A stretch of 19,027 bases of DNA from Bacteroidota bacterium (GTDB lineage Bacteria; Bacteroidota; Bacteroidia; B-17B0; B-17BO): NCBI GenBank assembly GCA_025356715.1, contig JANXRU010000026.1, positions 1 through 19,027 of the forward strand, given 5' to 3'. The translations under genes and the position numbers were made by a program. Each line of letters opens with the position of its first letter. Position 1 is the stretch's first letter. A model generated the notes under the pieces. It was not told where the DNA came from and searched no databases. It saw only the letters and a list, made by a program, of their open reading frames with translations. Positions 6,440-15,915 of the stretch are shown one piece after another.

Positions 6440-9415
6440 ATGAAAAATAGTTTTCTGAAATTAAAATACCTTCTTTTATTTGAATTGTTTTGTGTTAATT
6501 ATTTGGCACAAACAAAAGATACTTTACCGCCAAAAACAGTGGAGGTAAAAGAAGAAGAGAACGTTATAAAAAAAAGAAAATACATCTATTCAGTGTCTAA
6601 TCGTTTTAATGACGATGAAAAATATGATGTTTTTAAATTCACGCCAAGCTTTCAAATACCAGCCTTGACGGTAATAAGAGGGCGTTTTGAAATCATTGGA
6701 TCCGCTAAAAATAAATCCGCAAAAATTAGTGTATATAATGCCTCCAATAATGTATTAGTTGGCATCTATAATACAAACGCTTATACGGGAAGTTATTTAC
6801 TGATTTTATCTCCAAATGTTAAATATTTATTTAGAGTTGAGTCATCTGGGTATGGCTCTATTCAGGAAGTTGTGGAGGTACCACTAAAAATAGATTATGA
6901 AATATGTCAGCAAACTATTACAATTAAATTAAACGAAAAGAATAAACCGGCTTTAATTATTAATAATTTTTTTGCTGATGAAAACGAAAAAGTGTTTTAT
7001 CTTAAAACGGCCATAGATACTGTTAAATCAGCAGATGACAATATCACCTTAATGTATAATGAATCTACCAACATACAAAACAGCAATGGGTATTCAAGTA
7101 TAGATGAATTGGTTAAAAAACAATTGGAAGAAGAAAAGAAAAAACCGGAAGAAGCCTTAAAAGCATTTAAAAATAATGAGTTAGAAAAAGCATTATCCAT
7201 CTATTCTTCCATACTTAAAAATGACCCAGGAGAGCCTTTTGTTAATTATTATTATGGTATTTGTTTATTGAAATTAGAAAAGAATAAAGCCCTTGCTATA
7301 AACTCCCTAAAAATAGCGTCATCTTTTAAAGATGTGCCAAATGATGTTTTTTTATACATAGGTAAAGCGTGTCATTTATCTTATTTATTTCAAGACGCTA
7401 TTGTTGCTTTGGAAGAATATAAAAAGAAAGCTAAAGCTTCGGATGTTGATGCCTATGGCGTTAATCAGCTTATTCAATATAGTAAAAATGGAAGTTTAAT
7501 TATGAACGATCCAACAAATATTGAAATTATAAAAAGAACAATCATGAATACAACAGACTTGTTATTAAATTATAATCCTGATTTAATTAATGAAAAAGTA
7601 AAATACAAAACAGATTTTTTTAATTCAAGTGTGGATAAAAAACGCCATGAAAAATTAATTGTAACGACCAATAACTCTCGTGAATATTTCCATGTAACAT
7701 ACGGCGACAGGGAGCCACCAAATACAGATTTATATAAGAATGTACTATTGCCAAATGGCACATTGGGGACAAGTCAACCATTAAGTGCTGAAATTAATAC
7801 GCCTTATGATGAAAATTACCCCTACTTGTCACAAGATGGAAATACGTTATACTTTTCATCAAAAGGACTTAATAGCATGGGTGGTTATGATATTTTTAAA
7901 TGTACTCGAAGAGATAGTTTAGCAGATTGGTCAAGGCCTCAAAACATGGGCTATCCAATAAATTCGGTTTATGATGATATATTATTTATACCAGATGCAA
8001 CAAATAAATCAGCCTCCTATTGCACTAATAGAAAGAATAATACATATGAATATACCCAAATTAAATTAATAGAACATAGCTTATCAAGCTCTATTATTAA
8101 AGGGAGTTTTAGTACACGTGATTCTATTCCCAAAAAGGAAGCTTTTATTACAGTTTATAATTCGAATACTGGAGAAATAGCAGGCGTTTATAAAACAAAT
8201 CCTAATACAGGATTGTATTTGATGATACTCCCATCAGGCACTAAATATGATGTTTCTGTTGAATCCGAAAAATATAGTGAACAATTAAGTTCGTTTGAAG
8301 TACCAGAAAAAAAAGCAGATTTTGAATTAAAACAAACCATTATTCTTCAAACAATTGCTAAACAAAAATCAATTAAATTAACCAGTTATTTTACGGAGGC
8401 AGAGGCTGCTAAAATTTCTTTTGATATCCTTAGTCCTAAGGAAAATAATGTAGCTGGTTCAAAAGATAAGCAGAATGATGCAATACCTAAAAAAGCAATT
8501 AAACCTAAAAAAGCGAGGAGAACTGCTGAAGAATCTCAAAAGGATGTGGCAGATTTAAAAACGGCTTTAAACTTGTATAATCAATCTATTTATCAAGAAG
8601 CAGCTTTAGTATATGAAAATTTGAATCATGTAATTGATTTGCCGGCCCTCGACTCATATTATTATGGCATGAGTTTATTTAATACAAAAAAAGATAAAAC
8701 AAAGTGTATAATTGCTTTTGAAGACGCATCCGAATCTAAGACGGTACCCATACCAATTGATGTTTATTATTATTTGGCAAAATCTAATCAAATGAGTTAC
8801 AGGTTTAGTTCAGCAATTAATTATTACAAAAAATTCATGACCTTATGTAAGTCCGAAGACATTAAAAAATTAAATATTGAGCAAGAACTCATGTATTGTA
8901 AAAATGGTATTAAACTCGTTAATAATCCTGCTATTTTAGAGGTTTATGGTAAAAAACAAGTTGATCAATCTGCCATACAAAATTCATTAATCGATATAGA
9001 GTCAGGAGGGAAAGTGTTAGTAATTTCAGAAGACATGAGAACCGCGATTGACAAAAAGAAAAATCTAAAATCATTACTGTTTTTATCAGCAGACAAAAAC
9101 ACGGTGCTTTACACTAGTTATGGGGCAAATGATGAAAATGGCAAAGATATTTATCAAATTAAAAAAATGTCGAATGGTAAATGGACTGTAGTTCCCTTGA
9201 ATATTGAGGCTATTAACAGTAAAGAAGATGAAGAATACCCTTCTTTATCTAAAGATGGAAAAACAATTTATTTTTCTTCAAAAGGGTTTGAAAACATGGG
9301 AGGATATGATATTTTTAAAAGTGAATGGGATGAGAATAATCAAAAATGGTCGGCGCCAACTAATCTTGGAGCTCCAATTAATTCTCCTTTTGATGATTTT
9401 TATTTTTTAGAATAA
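6440..9415 (+). CDS. Exported PD40/TPR protein built as an internal duplication
   Basis: A 991-residue protein with an N-terminal signal peptide (residues about 1-23, ending YLAQ). It has two copies of one module. Copy A: a carboxypeptidase-regulatory-like beta-sandwich (about 76-178), TPR-like helices (about 236-345, with YYYGICLLKL) and WD40-like PD40 strands (about 455-518, with YPYLSQDGNTLYFSSKG). Copy B: about 552-655, 706-820 (YYYGMSLFNT) and 925-991 (YPSLSKDGKTIYFSSKG). PD40 repeats resemble TolB propeller blades. In Bacteroidota this TPR plus PD40 arrangement is often followed by an OmpA-like peptidoglycan-binding domain, as in the T9SS component PorE; here the protein ends straight after the second PD40 block, so no anchor is visible. 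A linker near 675-700 is rich in lysine. Function is unknown; a periplasmic or surface scaffold is inferred. Confidence 0.8.
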   Translation: MKNSFLKLKYLLLFELFCVNYLAQTKDTLPPKTVEVKEEENVIKKRKYIYSVSNRFNDDEKYDVFKFTPSFQIPALTVIRGRFEIIGSAKNKSAKISVYNASNNVLVGIYNTNAYTGSYLLILSPNVKYLFRVESSGYGSIQEVVEVPLKIDYEICQQTITIKLNEKNKPALIINNFFADENEKVFYLKTAIDTVKSADDNITLMYNESTNIQNSNGYSSIDELVKKQLEEEKKKPEEALKAFKNNELEKALSIYSSILKNDPGEPFVNYYYGICLLKLEKNKALAINSLKIASSFKDVPNDVFLYIGKACHLSYLFQDAIVALEEYKKKAKASDVDAYGVNQLIQYSKNGSLIMNDPTNIEIIKRTIMNTTDLLLNYNPDLINEKVKYKTDFFNSSVDKKRHEKLIVTTNNSREYFHVTYGDREPPNTDLYKNVLLPNGTLGTSQPLSAEINTPYDENYPYLSQDGNTLYFSSKGLNSMGGYDIFKCTRRDSLADWSRPQNMGYPINSVYDDILFIPDATNKSASYCTNRKNNTYEYTQIKLIEHSLSSSIIKGSFSTRDSIPKKEAFITVYNSNTGEIAGVYKTNPNTGLYLMILPSGTKYDVSVESEKYSEQLSSFEVPEKKADFELKQTIILQTIAKQKSIKLTSYFTEAEAAKISFDILSPKENNVAGSKDKQNDAIPKKAIKPKKARRTAEESQKDVADLKTALNLYNQSIYQEAALVYENLNHVIDLPALDSYYYGMSLFNTKKDKTKCIIAFEDASESKTVPIPIDVYYYLAKSNQMSYRFSSAINYYKKFMTLCKSEDIKKLNIEQELMYCKNGIKLVNNPAILEVYGKKQVDQSAIQNSLIDIESGGKVLVISEDMRTAIDKKKNLKSLLFLSADKNTVLYTSYGANDENGKDIYQIKKMSNGKWTVVPLNIEAINSKEDEEYPSLSKDGKTIYFSSKGFENMGGYDIFKSEWDENNQKWSAPTNLGAPINSPFDDFYFLE
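6680..9412 (+). repeat. Intragenic tandem duplication, unit about 1.4 kb
   Basis: Residues 81-518 of the 991-aa protein (6680-7993) correspond to 555-991 (8102-9412) with an almost constant shift: GRF 81 to GSF 555 is 474, YYYG 270 to 740 is 470, and YP-x-LS 460 to 933 is 473. The DNA is still visibly alike at the PD40 blocks (compare 7850-7900 with 9269-9320, both ending GGATATGATATTTTTAAA or a near copy), but most of the unit has diverged, so the event is old. Confidence 0.8.
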
Positions 9416-9463
9416 TATCAATAACATATTCATTTATAAAACACTAATTCTGAATTTTTAAAT

Positions 9464-9883
9464 ATGGGAGTTAAAAATATAAAATTAATAGGCCGACGCG
9501 AATTCGTGAGCTTTCCTTTATTGAATCTTACGAATATTAAAGCCAAAATTGATACTGGCGCATACACCTGCTCTATACATTGTAATCATATTGAGGTTAA
9601 AACAGAAAATGGAAAGCCTGTTTTATATGTTCAATTATTGGATAACAACAACCATCGATTTGATATTTTCTCTCAAAAAAGAATAAAGAACTCTTTTGGT
9701 GAGATGGAAGAACGCTTCATCATCAAAACCCTCATTTACATTGGTGGAAAAAAAATAAACACGACTATTTCCTTAAGTGATAGGGAGAATATGCGCTATC
9801 CGGTGCTTATTGGAAGACGTTTATTGAAAGGGAAATTTATAGTTGATGTCAATCAAAAATACACAAATGGCATTGTTTTGTAG
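9464..9883 (+). CDS. RimB-like retropepsin-type protease (PF05618)
   Basis: A 139-residue protein of the 'ATP-dependent zinc protease' family (PF05618), which has a retropepsin-like fold. Visible signatures are IGRREFVSFP (residues 9-18), the aspartic motif AKIDTGAYTCSIH with D30-T31-G32-A33, and 'RYPVLIGRRLL' near 108-118, which supplies the second conserved half of the fold. In Pseudomonas the RimB protein of this family works with the glutamate ligase RimK on ribosomal protein S6, and in many genomes the gene sits next to rimK. Here the next gene is secA and no ATP-grasp gene is present in the window, so the substrate is open. No signal peptide; cytoplasmic. The start follows a 48-base gap and puts the family motif at the usual distance from the N terminus. 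Confidence 0.82.
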   Translation: MGVKNIKLIGRREFVSFPLLNLTNIKAKIDTGAYTCSIHCNHIEVKTENGKPVLYVQLLDNNNHRFDIFSQKRIKNSFGEMEERFIIKTLIYIGGKKINTTISLSDRENMRYPVLIGRRLLKGKFIVDVNQKYTNGIVL

Positions 9884-9944
9884 CAAATGAGACACGAGCT
9901 CAGTATTGTTTTTTCTAAAAAAGCTCTCCAATAATTTGAAATTG

Positions 9945-9979
9945 TGTTAGTTTATGATTTTACTCACCTAAAACTAACA
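9945..9979. repeat. Inverted repeat between the protease gene and secA
   Basis: TGTTAGTTT at 9945-9953 and AAACTAACA at 9971-9979 are perfect 9-base complements around a 17-base loop. A short T-run (TTTT at 9981-9984) follows, so it could act as a weak terminator for the upstream gene or as a site ahead of the secA promoter. The rest of the 181-base gap shows no gene. Confidence 0.4.
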
Positions 9980-10015
9980 GTTTTACGCCCCTGTTTTTTA
10001 CAAAAAAATATGATT

Positions 10016-10042
10016 TTGGCATCGTATAATTCCGTATTTTCG
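10016..10042 (+). promoter_or_regulatory. Putative secA promoter
   Basis: TTG at 10016-10018 (within TTTTGG), a 16-base spacer, then TATTTTCG at 10035-10042. The -7 box differs from TAnnTTTG by one base and the spacer is one shorter than the usual 17-23. The leader before the ATG at 10065 would be about 15-18 bases. Confidence 0.5.
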
Positions 10043-10064
10043 TTACCCAAAAATAAAACCAAAT

Positions 10065-13000
10065 ATGTTAACGTTCCTCAAAAAATTCTTCGGTACAAAA
10101 TCCGAAAAAGATATTAAACTGATTCAACCTCAGGTAGATCAAATTTTAGAAATATACCCTTCGCTTGCAGGTTTATCTAATGATCAATTGCGTGGAAAAG
10201 TAGATGCTTTAAAAGAAAAAATACAAGAATCAATCCGACCTAACCAAACAAAAATTACTGACATCAAAACTCAAATCGAAAAGATGGACGATTTAGATAT
10301 TGATGCTAAAGAAGATTTGTACAAGGAAATTGATGGTATTGAAAAAGAAATTACCAAAACAATTGAAGATACTTTAACAGAAATTTTACCAGAAGCATAT
10401 GCTATTTTGAAAGACACGTCTCGTCGTTTTTCTGAAAACGATGAGTTAGTTGTAACAGCATCAGCTTACGACAGAGAATTAGCACGCGCCAATAAAAACA
10501 TTGAAATACGTACCGAACAAGCTGTTTGGAAAAACAAATGGATTGCCGCAGGTACAGAAGTACTTTGGAATATGGTACATTATGATGTGCAATTAATTGG
10601 TGGTTCAGTATTACATCAAGGTAAAATAGCTGAGATGGCAACTGGAGAAGGTAAAACGCTTGTTTCTACCTTGCCTGTATTTTTAAATGCGTTATCAGGT
10701 CGTGGCGTGCATGTTGTAACCGTTAATAATTATTTAGCAAAACGTGACAGCGAATGGAATGCACCGTTGTTTCAATTTCATGGATTAAGCGTTGATTGTA
10801 TTGATAAACACGAACCTAATACAGATGATCGTCGTAAGGCATACTTAGCTGACATTACTTACGGAACAAATAATGAATTTGGTTTTGATTATTTACGTGA
10901 TAACATGACGCGTGAGGTTTCAGAATTAGTGCAACGTAAACATAACTTTGCCATTGTGGATGAGGTCGATTCAGTGTTGATTGATGATGCTCGTACGCCA
11001 TTGATTATTTCGGGACCAACACCAACTGGAGATAAGCATGAGTTTATGGAATTTAAACCTCGTGTCGAAAAGTTATTAGCCGCTCAAAAATCGTTTGTTC
11101 AAACGTGTTTAACAGACGCTAAGCGTTTGTTTGCAGAAAATAATGAGAAGGAAGCTGGAATCCCCTTATTACGAGCTTATAGAGGGTTGCCTAAAAATGG
11201 CGCCTTAATTAAATTTTTGAGTGAACCTGGCGTTAAAGCCTTATTACAAAAAACAGAAAATTATTATATGCAAGACCAGCAAAAGGAAATGCATAAAATT
11301 GATGTTGATTTGTTTTTTGTGATTGATGAAAAAAACAATACGGTTGATTTAACGGAGAAAGGAATTGATTTAATGACGGCTAGTTCTGACGATCCACACT
11401 TTTTTATTATTCCTAATGTTGGTGGAGAAATAGCAGACTTAGAAAAACAAACCTTTGCTGATCCTAAAGAAAAAATTGCTCGTAAAGAAATATTGATGCG
11501 CGATTTTAGTATTAAGAGTGAGCGTATTCACACGGTAAATCAATTATTAAAAGCATATTCTTTATTTGAAATTGATCAGGAATATGTGATTGCGGATGGA
11601 CAAATTAAAATTGTTGATGAGCAAACTGGTCGTATCATGGAAGGTCGTCGATACAGCGATGGCTTGCACCAAGCGTTAGAAGCAAAAGAAAATGTAAAAA
11701 TTGAAGCAGCTACTCAAACGTATGCAACCGTTACATTACAAAATTATTTTCGTATGTATAACAAGTTGGCTGGTATGACTGGTACTGCGGAAACGGAAGC
11801 CAATGAATTTTGGGATATTTATAAATTAGATGTGGTTGTTATTCCTACTAACCGTGCTATTTCTCGTAAGGATGATCAGGACTTAGTTTATAAAACCAAG
11901 CGTGAAAAATATAATGCCGTAATTGAACAAACAGCTAAATTAGTTGCTGAAGGTCGCCCTGTATTAGTTGGTACAACTAGTGTTGAGATTTCTGAATTAT
12001 TAAGCCGTATGCTTAAATTACGTGGCATTAAACATAATGTGTTGAATGCTAAATTACACCAAAAAGAAGCAGATATCGTTGCAGAAGCTGGACAAGCTGG
12101 AACGGTTACGATTGCTACTAATATGGCAGGTCGTGGTACGGATATTAAATTAGGTGCAGGTGTTAAAGAAGCTGGCGGTTTAGCGATCATCGGTACAGAA
12201 CGTCACGAGTCTCGTCGTGTTGACAGACAGTTACGTGGCCGTGCTGGTCGTCAAGGAGATCCAGGGTCGTCACAATTCTTTGTTTCTTTAGAAGATAATT
12301 TAATGCGTTTATTTGGTAGCGAGCGTATTGCTTCGTTAATGGATAGAATGGGCTTAGAGGAAGGTGAAGTGATTCAACATTCTATGATTTCTAAATCAAT
12401 TGAACGGGCGCAAAAGAAAGTAGAAGAAAATCATTTTGGTACTCGTAAACGTTTAATTGAATACGATGATGTGATGAATGCACAACGTGATGTTGTTTAT
12501 AAACGCCGTCGTAATGCACTTTACGGAGATAGATTAAGTATTGATATTGCTAATATGGTATACGAAGTAGCTGATAGTATTGTGATGGAATATCATGCTA
12601 TTAGAGATTACGAAGGTTTTACATTTGAGTGCATTAAAAACTTTGGTATTGAATCGCCATTCACTGAAAAAGAATTTTTGAATGGAAAAGAAAATGATTT
12701 AGTTCAAGGGTTATTTGAAGCGGGTGAAAAACATTATCATGTCAAAACTGCGCAAATAGCTGAAACTGTTTTGCCTGTTATTAAAGACGTTTACACAAAT
12801 CCAAATAACAATTTCGAAAACATTGTTACGCCGTTTACCGATGGTATTCGCTCGATACAAGTGATGGCTAATTTGAAAAAAGCATACGACTCTCAAGGAC
12901 GAGAGTTAGTGGCTATTTTCGAAAAAACAATTATTTTGGCGATGATTGATGATTCGTGGAAAGAGCATTTACGCGAAATGGATGATTTAAAACAATCTGT

Positions 13001-13373
13001 ACAAAATGCATCCTTAGAGCAAAAAGACCCATTGGTAGTTTATAAATTAGAGTCGTTTAATTTATTCCGACAAATGATTGCTAAAACAAGTAAAGACATT
13101 ATTTCGTTTTTAATGAAGGGTGGTTTGCCAGTTGAAGAAAATACAAATAACTCTAAGCCAAAATTACCTCAAGCACGTTTTACGCAAGAACAAGTTCAAC
13201 AAAAACCTAAAGAAAAATTAGTTGAAAGCCGTAACGAAGAAGAGGCTAAAGAGCAACAAGAACAACAAAAACCAAAGCAGCAACCCATTAGAGTGGAAGC
13301 AACTTTAGGCCGTAACGATCCTTGTTTTTGCGGCAGTGGTAAAAAATATAAAAACTGCCACGGCGGACAATAG
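10065..13373 (+). CDS. secA: Protein translocase ATPase SecA
   Basis: The motor ATPase that pushes unfolded preproteins through SecYEG at the inner membrane. The protein has 1102 residues, longer than the E. coli form (about 900) but as expected in Bacteroidota, which carry extra sequence in the N-terminal region and between DEAD-motor motifs. Walker A is MATGEGKT (191-198), Walker B/DEAD equivalent DEVDS (299-303) followed by [11 protein letters not shown]; the second motor domain shows 'GRGTDIKLG' and '[18 protein letters not shown]'. The helical scaffold and wing follow, then a Gln/Glu/Lys-rich linker of about 40 residues and the C-terminal zinc (SEC-C) motif [20 protein letters not shown], with ligands C1087, C1089, C1098 and H1099, which binds SecB or ribosomes in other bacteria. 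Arg is mostly CGT, which suggests high expression. Transcribed alone, between a promoter and a strong terminator. Confidence 0.98.
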   Translation: MLTFLKKFFGTKSEKDIKLIQPQVDQILEIYPSLAGLSNDQLRGKVDALKEKIQESIRPNQTKITDIKTQIEKMDDLDIDAKEDLYKEIDGIEKEITKTIEDTLTEILPEAYAILKDTSRRFSENDELVVTASAYDRELARANKNIEIRTEQAVWKNKWIAAGTEVLWNMVHYDVQLIGGSVLHQGKIAEMATGEGKTLVSTLPVFLNALSGRGVHVVTVNNYLAKRDSEWNAPLFQFHGLSVDCIDKHEPNTDDRRKAYLADITYGTNNEFGFDYLRDNMTREVSELVQRKHNFAIVDEVDSVLIDDARTPLIISGPTPTGDKHEFMEFKPRVEKLLAAQKSFVQTCLTDAKRLFAENNEKEAGIPLLRAYRGLPKNGALIKFLSEPGVKALLQKTENYYMQDQQKEMHKIDVDLFFVIDEKNNTVDLTEKGIDLMTASSDDPHFFIIPNVGGEIADLEKQTFADPKEKIARKEILMRDFSIKSERIHTVNQLLKAYSLFEIDQEYVIADGQIKIVDEQTGRIMEGRRYSDGLHQALEAKENVKIEAATQTYATVTLQNYFRMYNKLAGMTGTAETEANEFWDIYKLDVVVIPTNRAISRKDDQDLVYKTKREKYNAVIEQTAKLVAEGRPVLVGTTSVEISELLSRMLKLRGIKHNVLNAKLHQKEADIVAEAGQAGTVTIATNMAGRGTDIKLGAGVKEAGGLAIIGTERHESRRVDRQLRGRAGRQGDPGSSQFFVSLEDNLMRLFGSERIASLMDRMGLEEGEVIQHSMISKSIERAQKKVEENHFGTRKRLIEYDDVMNAQRDVVYKRRRNALYGDRLSIDIANMVYEVADSIVMEYHAIRDYEGFTFECIKNFGIESPFTEKEFLNGKENDLVQGLFEAGEKHYHVKTAQIAETVLPVIKDVYTNPNNNFENIVTPFTDGIRSIQVMANLKKAYDSQGRELVAIFEKTIILAMIDDSWKEHLREMDDLKQSVQNASLEQKDPLVVYKLESFNLFRQMIAKTSKDIISFLMKGGLPVEENTNNSKPKLPQARFTQEQVQQKPKEKLVESRNEEEAKEQQEQQKPKQQPIRVEATLGRNDPCFCGSGKKYKNCHGGQ

Positions 13374-13386
13374 CATATCTTAAATT

Positions 13387-13416
13387 AAAAAGCTTTTCGA
13401 AAGAAAAGCTTTTTTT
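13387..13416 (+). terminator. Rho-independent terminator of secA
   Basis: Arms at 13387-13398 and 13403-13414 pair perfectly over 12 bases (A/T-rich around a central GC, extending AAAAGCTTTTC), closed by a C-G pair over a GAAA tetraloop at 13399-13402. A run of seven T covers 13410-13416. It starts 14 bases after the secA stop. The core of each arm, AAAAGCTTTT, is itself a palindrome. Confidence 0.85.
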
Positions 13417-13512
13417 GTGTTAACGTGTTTTTGTTATTTCGAATAGATGCTTGCAACAACATAATTTAAGTCTTAATGTTTCCTAACCCCAAAACCCTTC
13501 CGCGTTTTTTAC

Positions 13513-13520
13513 TATATTTA
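13513..13520 (+). promoter_or_regulatory. Possible -7 box (TATATTTA) before prfC
   Basis: TATATTTA fits TAnnTTTG at seven of eight positions and lies 23 bases before the prfC ATG, in the gap after the secA terminator where a new promoter is needed. No TTG is found at the proper distance upstream, so the assignment is tentative. The remaining bases of the 170-base gap hold no visible gene. Confidence 0.35.
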
Positions 13521-13543
13521 CCATCTTAATTTTTTAATACAAC

Positions 13544-15127
13544 ATGAGTTTTTTAGAAGAATTACATAAGCGTAAAACCTTTGCTATTATTGCCCATCCC
13601 GATGCTGGTAAAACAACCTTAACCGAAAAATTATTATTATTCGGCGGTGCTATACAATCGGCAGGTGCTGTTAAATCAAATAAAATAAAAAAATCCACTA
13701 CTTCCGATTTCATGGAAATTGAGAAACAGCGTGGTATCTCCGTTTCTACATCCGTTATGGCTTTTGATTACCGCGATTTTAAAGTCAATATTTTAGATAC
13801 TCCTGGTCACGAGGATTTTGCTGAAGATACATACCGCACATTATCAGCTGTGGATAGTGTAATAATGGTAATTGACTGTGTGAAAGGCGTAGAGCCTCAA
13901 ACACGCAAGCTATTAGAAGTTTGTCGTATGCGAAATACACCTGTAATTGTATTCGTTAATAAAATGGATCGCGAAGGACAAAATGCGTTTGATTTATTAG
14001 ATGAAATCGAAAAAGAATTAAAAATTAGAGTACGCCCTCTTACTTGGCCTATAGGCATTGGTAAATCGTTTAAGGGTGTTTATAATTTATACGAAAAAAA
14101 ATTATCTCTTTTTCAAGGCGACAGTAAAACTACCGTTGAAGAAAGTGTTGTATTAGATAATGTAAATGATAGCGAAATTGAAAAGTATATTTCTGAAGAT
14201 TTCGCAAATCAATTACGCGATGATATTACCTTAATTGACGGGGTTTACGACGATTTTGATAAACGAGAGTATTTAAAAGCAAATGTAAGTCCCGTGTTTT
14301 TTGGTAGCGCTGTTAATAATTTTGGTATTAAAGAATTGTTGGATTGCTTTGTAGAAATAGCGCCAACACCTCAAGGCAGAGACACCGATTTAGTAGGAGA
14401 GATAACGCCAGAGTCTCCTAAGTTTAGTGGCTTTATTTTTAAAATTCACGCAAACTTAGACCCTAAGCATCGCGATCGTATTGCGTTTTTGCGCATTGTA
14501 TCAGGTAAATTCGAGCGTAACAAATATTATTATAACGTGCGCGAAAATAAAGATATGCGCTTTAGTAATCCTACAGCGTTTATGGCCCAACAAAAATCGG
14601 TTATTGATGAATCCTATCCAGGGGATGTTATTGGTTTATATGATTCAGGAAATTTTAAAATTGGCGATACATTAACCGAAGGAGCGAAGTTCCATTTTAA
14701 AGGTATACCAAGCTTTTCGCCAGAGTTGTTTAAATATGTTACCAATTTGGATCCTATGAAAACCAAACAATTGCAAAAAGGCTTGGAGCAATTAACGGAT
14801 GAAGGAGTTGCGCAATTATTTACTAAAAAAGCAGATGGACGAAAAGTAGTGGGTACCGTGGGGGCCTTGCAGTTTGAGGTAATTCAACATCGTTTAAAAT
14901 CGGAGTACAATGCCTCATGTGGTTACGACAGTATTAATTTATACAAAGCGTTGTGGATAGAATGTAATGATAAAAAGAAGTTAGATGAATTTTTAATTGA
15001 CAAAGCTAATCACATTGCTTTAGATAAAGAAAATAAATTAGTGTTTTTAGCTGAATCTGCCTGGTTGTTGCAAATGGCGCAGGAAAAATTCCCAGAGATT
15101 AAGTTTCATCTGAAAAGTGAATTTTAA
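13544..15127 (+). CDS. prfC: Peptide chain release factor 3
   Basis: RF3 is a translational GTPase that recycles RF1/RF2 from the ribosome after peptide release. The product has 527 residues, the usual RF3 length. G motifs visible: G1 AHPDAGKTT (residues 17-25), the switch I region ending '[15 protein letters not shown]' (60-74), G3 DTPGHEDF (85-92) and G4 NKMD (139-142). The insert 'AIQSAGAVK' and '[10 protein letters not shown]' separate it from EF-G, which has RGITI. The C-terminal domains carry '[12 protein letters not shown]' and '[20 protein letters not shown]', both typical of RF3. It starts after the secA terminator, so it has its own promoter, and is followed after 36 bases by a hexapeptide-repeat gene that may be co-transcribed. 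Confidence 0.97.
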   Translation: MSFLEELHKRKTFAIIAHPDAGKTTLTEKLLLFGGAIQSAGAVKSNKIKKSTTSDFMEIEKQRGISVSTSVMAFDYRDFKVNILDTPGHEDFAEDTYRTLSAVDSVIMVIDCVKGVEPQTRKLLEVCRMRNTPVIVFVNKMDREGQNAFDLLDEIEKELKIRVRPLTWPIGIGKSFKGVYNLYEKKLSLFQGDSKTTVEESVVLDNVNDSEIEKYISEDFANQLRDDITLIDGVYDDFDKREYLKANVSPVFFGSAVNNFGIKELLDCFVEIAPTPQGRDTDLVGEITPESPKFSGFIFKIHANLDPKHRDRIAFLRIVSGKFERNKYYYNVRENKDMRFSNPTAFMAQQKSVIDESYPGDVIGLYDSGNFKIGDTLTEGAKFHFKGIPSFSPELFKYVTNLDPMKTKQLQKGLEQLTDEGVAQLFTKKADGRKVVGTVGALQFEVIQHRLKSEYNASCGYDSINLYKALWIECNDKKKLDEFLIDKANHIALDKENKLVFLAESAWLLQMAQEKFPEIKFHLKSEF

Positions 15128-15163
15128 TATAAATGAAACGCAGATACTTTAATAATAAATCCT

Positions 15164-15775
15164 ATGGCAAATATTTTCGAATTCACTGGTTATAAGCCAG
15201 TTATAGACAAAACAGCATTTATTCATCCCAATGCTACCGTTACAGGTAATGTTATTATTGGTAAGGATGTTTACATTGGTCCGGGCGCCGCCATTAGAGG
15301 CGATTGGGGACAAATTATTATAGAAGATGGTTGTAATGTGCAGGAAAATTGCACCATTCACATGTTCCCAGGCACAACGGTTTTATTAAAAGAATCTGCT
15401 CATATTGGACATGGCGCTATTATTCATGGTGGCACTATTGGTAAAAATGTGTTGGTAGGCATGAATGCCGTAGTTATGGATAATTGTGTTATTGGCGACA
15501 ACTGCATTATAGGTGCTTTGTGTTTTGTTCCAGCCGATACAATCATTGAAGATAGAAAAGTAGTGGTTGGTAATCCTGCTAAAGTGGTTAAAGATGTGAG
15601 CGACGATATGATAGCATGGAAAACTAAAGGAACTGCTCTTTACCAAAAATTACCTGCCGATTGTTACGCCACACTAAAGCCTTGCGAACCCTTGCGTCGC
15701 GTTCCTGCATTCCGCCCCGAGCAACAAAATGAATACAAAACCTGGAATAAGGAAAAAACTAAAGAAAAAAAGTAA
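15164..15775 (+). CDS. Gamma-carbonic-anhydrase-like hexapeptide protein (PaaY/CaiE type)
   Basis: A 203-residue left-handed beta-helix protein. Repeats of the [LIV]-G-x-x-x type run from about residue 20 to 130 (VTGNVIIGKDVYIGPG, NVLVGMNAVVMDN, VIGDNCIIGA). Three histidines, H66 (CTIH), H83 (IGHG) and H88 (IIHG), fit the zinc ligands of gamma-class carbonic anhydrases, including the five-residue spacing of the last two; the protein should be a trimer with zinc at the subunit interfaces. The C-terminal part (VVGNPAKVVKDVSDDMIAWK, then a helical tail to 203) matches the longer PaaY/CaiE branch. PaaY acts as a thioesterase in phenylacetate breakdown in E. coli, but no paa or cai genes are nearby, so the real activity is open. 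Cytoplasmic. The lysine-rich last ten residues may be a lineage extension. Confidence 0.85.
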   Translation: MANIFEFTGYKPVIDKTAFIHPNATVTGNVIIGKDVYIGPGAAIRGDWGQIIIEDGCNVQENCTIHMFPGTTVLLKESAHIGHGAIIHGGTIGKNVLVGMNAVVMDNCVIGDNCIIGALCFVPADTIIEDRKVVVGNPAKVVKDVSDDMIAWKTKGTALYQKLPADCYATLKPCEPLRRVPAFRPEQQNEYKTWNKEKTKEKK

Positions 15776-15845
15776 TTTTCAGAGATTTTAGTGATGATTT
15801 TAGGAATAATCCAAGAGGTTTTTCTGACAAAAAATAATTAACACA

Positions 15846-15869
15846 TTTTAAGACTAAAAATGCTTAAAA
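15846..15869. repeat. Short inverted repeat ahead of the uppS promoter
   Basis: TTTTAAG (15846-15852) and CTTAAAA (15863-15869) pair over seven bases around a 10-base loop. It sits between the hexapeptide gene and the uppS -33 element. No T-run follows, so it is not a convincing terminator. Confidence 0.3.
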
Positions 15870-15870
15870 G

Positions 15871-15901
15871 TTGCCGTATTTCGGCTAAAAGTGTAAATTC
15901 G
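15871..15901 (+). promoter_or_regulatory. Putative promoter of uppS-bamA, with a dyad in the spacer
   Basis: TTG at 15871-15873, a 20-base spacer, then TAAATTCG at 15894-15901, one base from TAnnTTTG. The ATG at 15916 leaves a leader of about 8-10 bases. Inside the spacer, GCCG and CGGC (15873-15876 and 15882-15885) form a GC dyad around TATTT, notable in such an AT-rich gap. Confidence 0.55.
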
Positions 15902-15915
15902 TGGTTCTAAAATAA

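Noticed and set aside
6440..9415. Possibility that the missing OmpA domain reflects a frameshift at the 3' end
   Set aside because: The frame ends cleanly after a complete PD40 block; the 48 bases to the next gene cannot hold an OmpA domain and the next gene is an unrelated intact protease.
9886..9933. 15-codon ATG frame after the RimB-like gene
   Set aside because: Too short, with no promoter, signal or transmembrane pattern to support it.
11888..12190. Open frame of 100 codons antisense to secA
   Set aside because: It lies entirely within the well-supported secA motor region; its product has low-complexity composition typical of a reverse-strand shadow and no recognisable domain.
15164..15775. 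Phenylacetate or carnitine pathway cluster suggested by the PaaY/CaiE-like protein
   Set aside because: No other paa or cai gene is in the window; the gene sits between prfC and uppS, so pathway assignment is unsupported.
15793..15840. 15-codon ATG frame between the hexapeptide gene and uppS
   Set aside because: Too short and without supporting context; a leader peptide role is not suggested by any attenuator-like hairpin.
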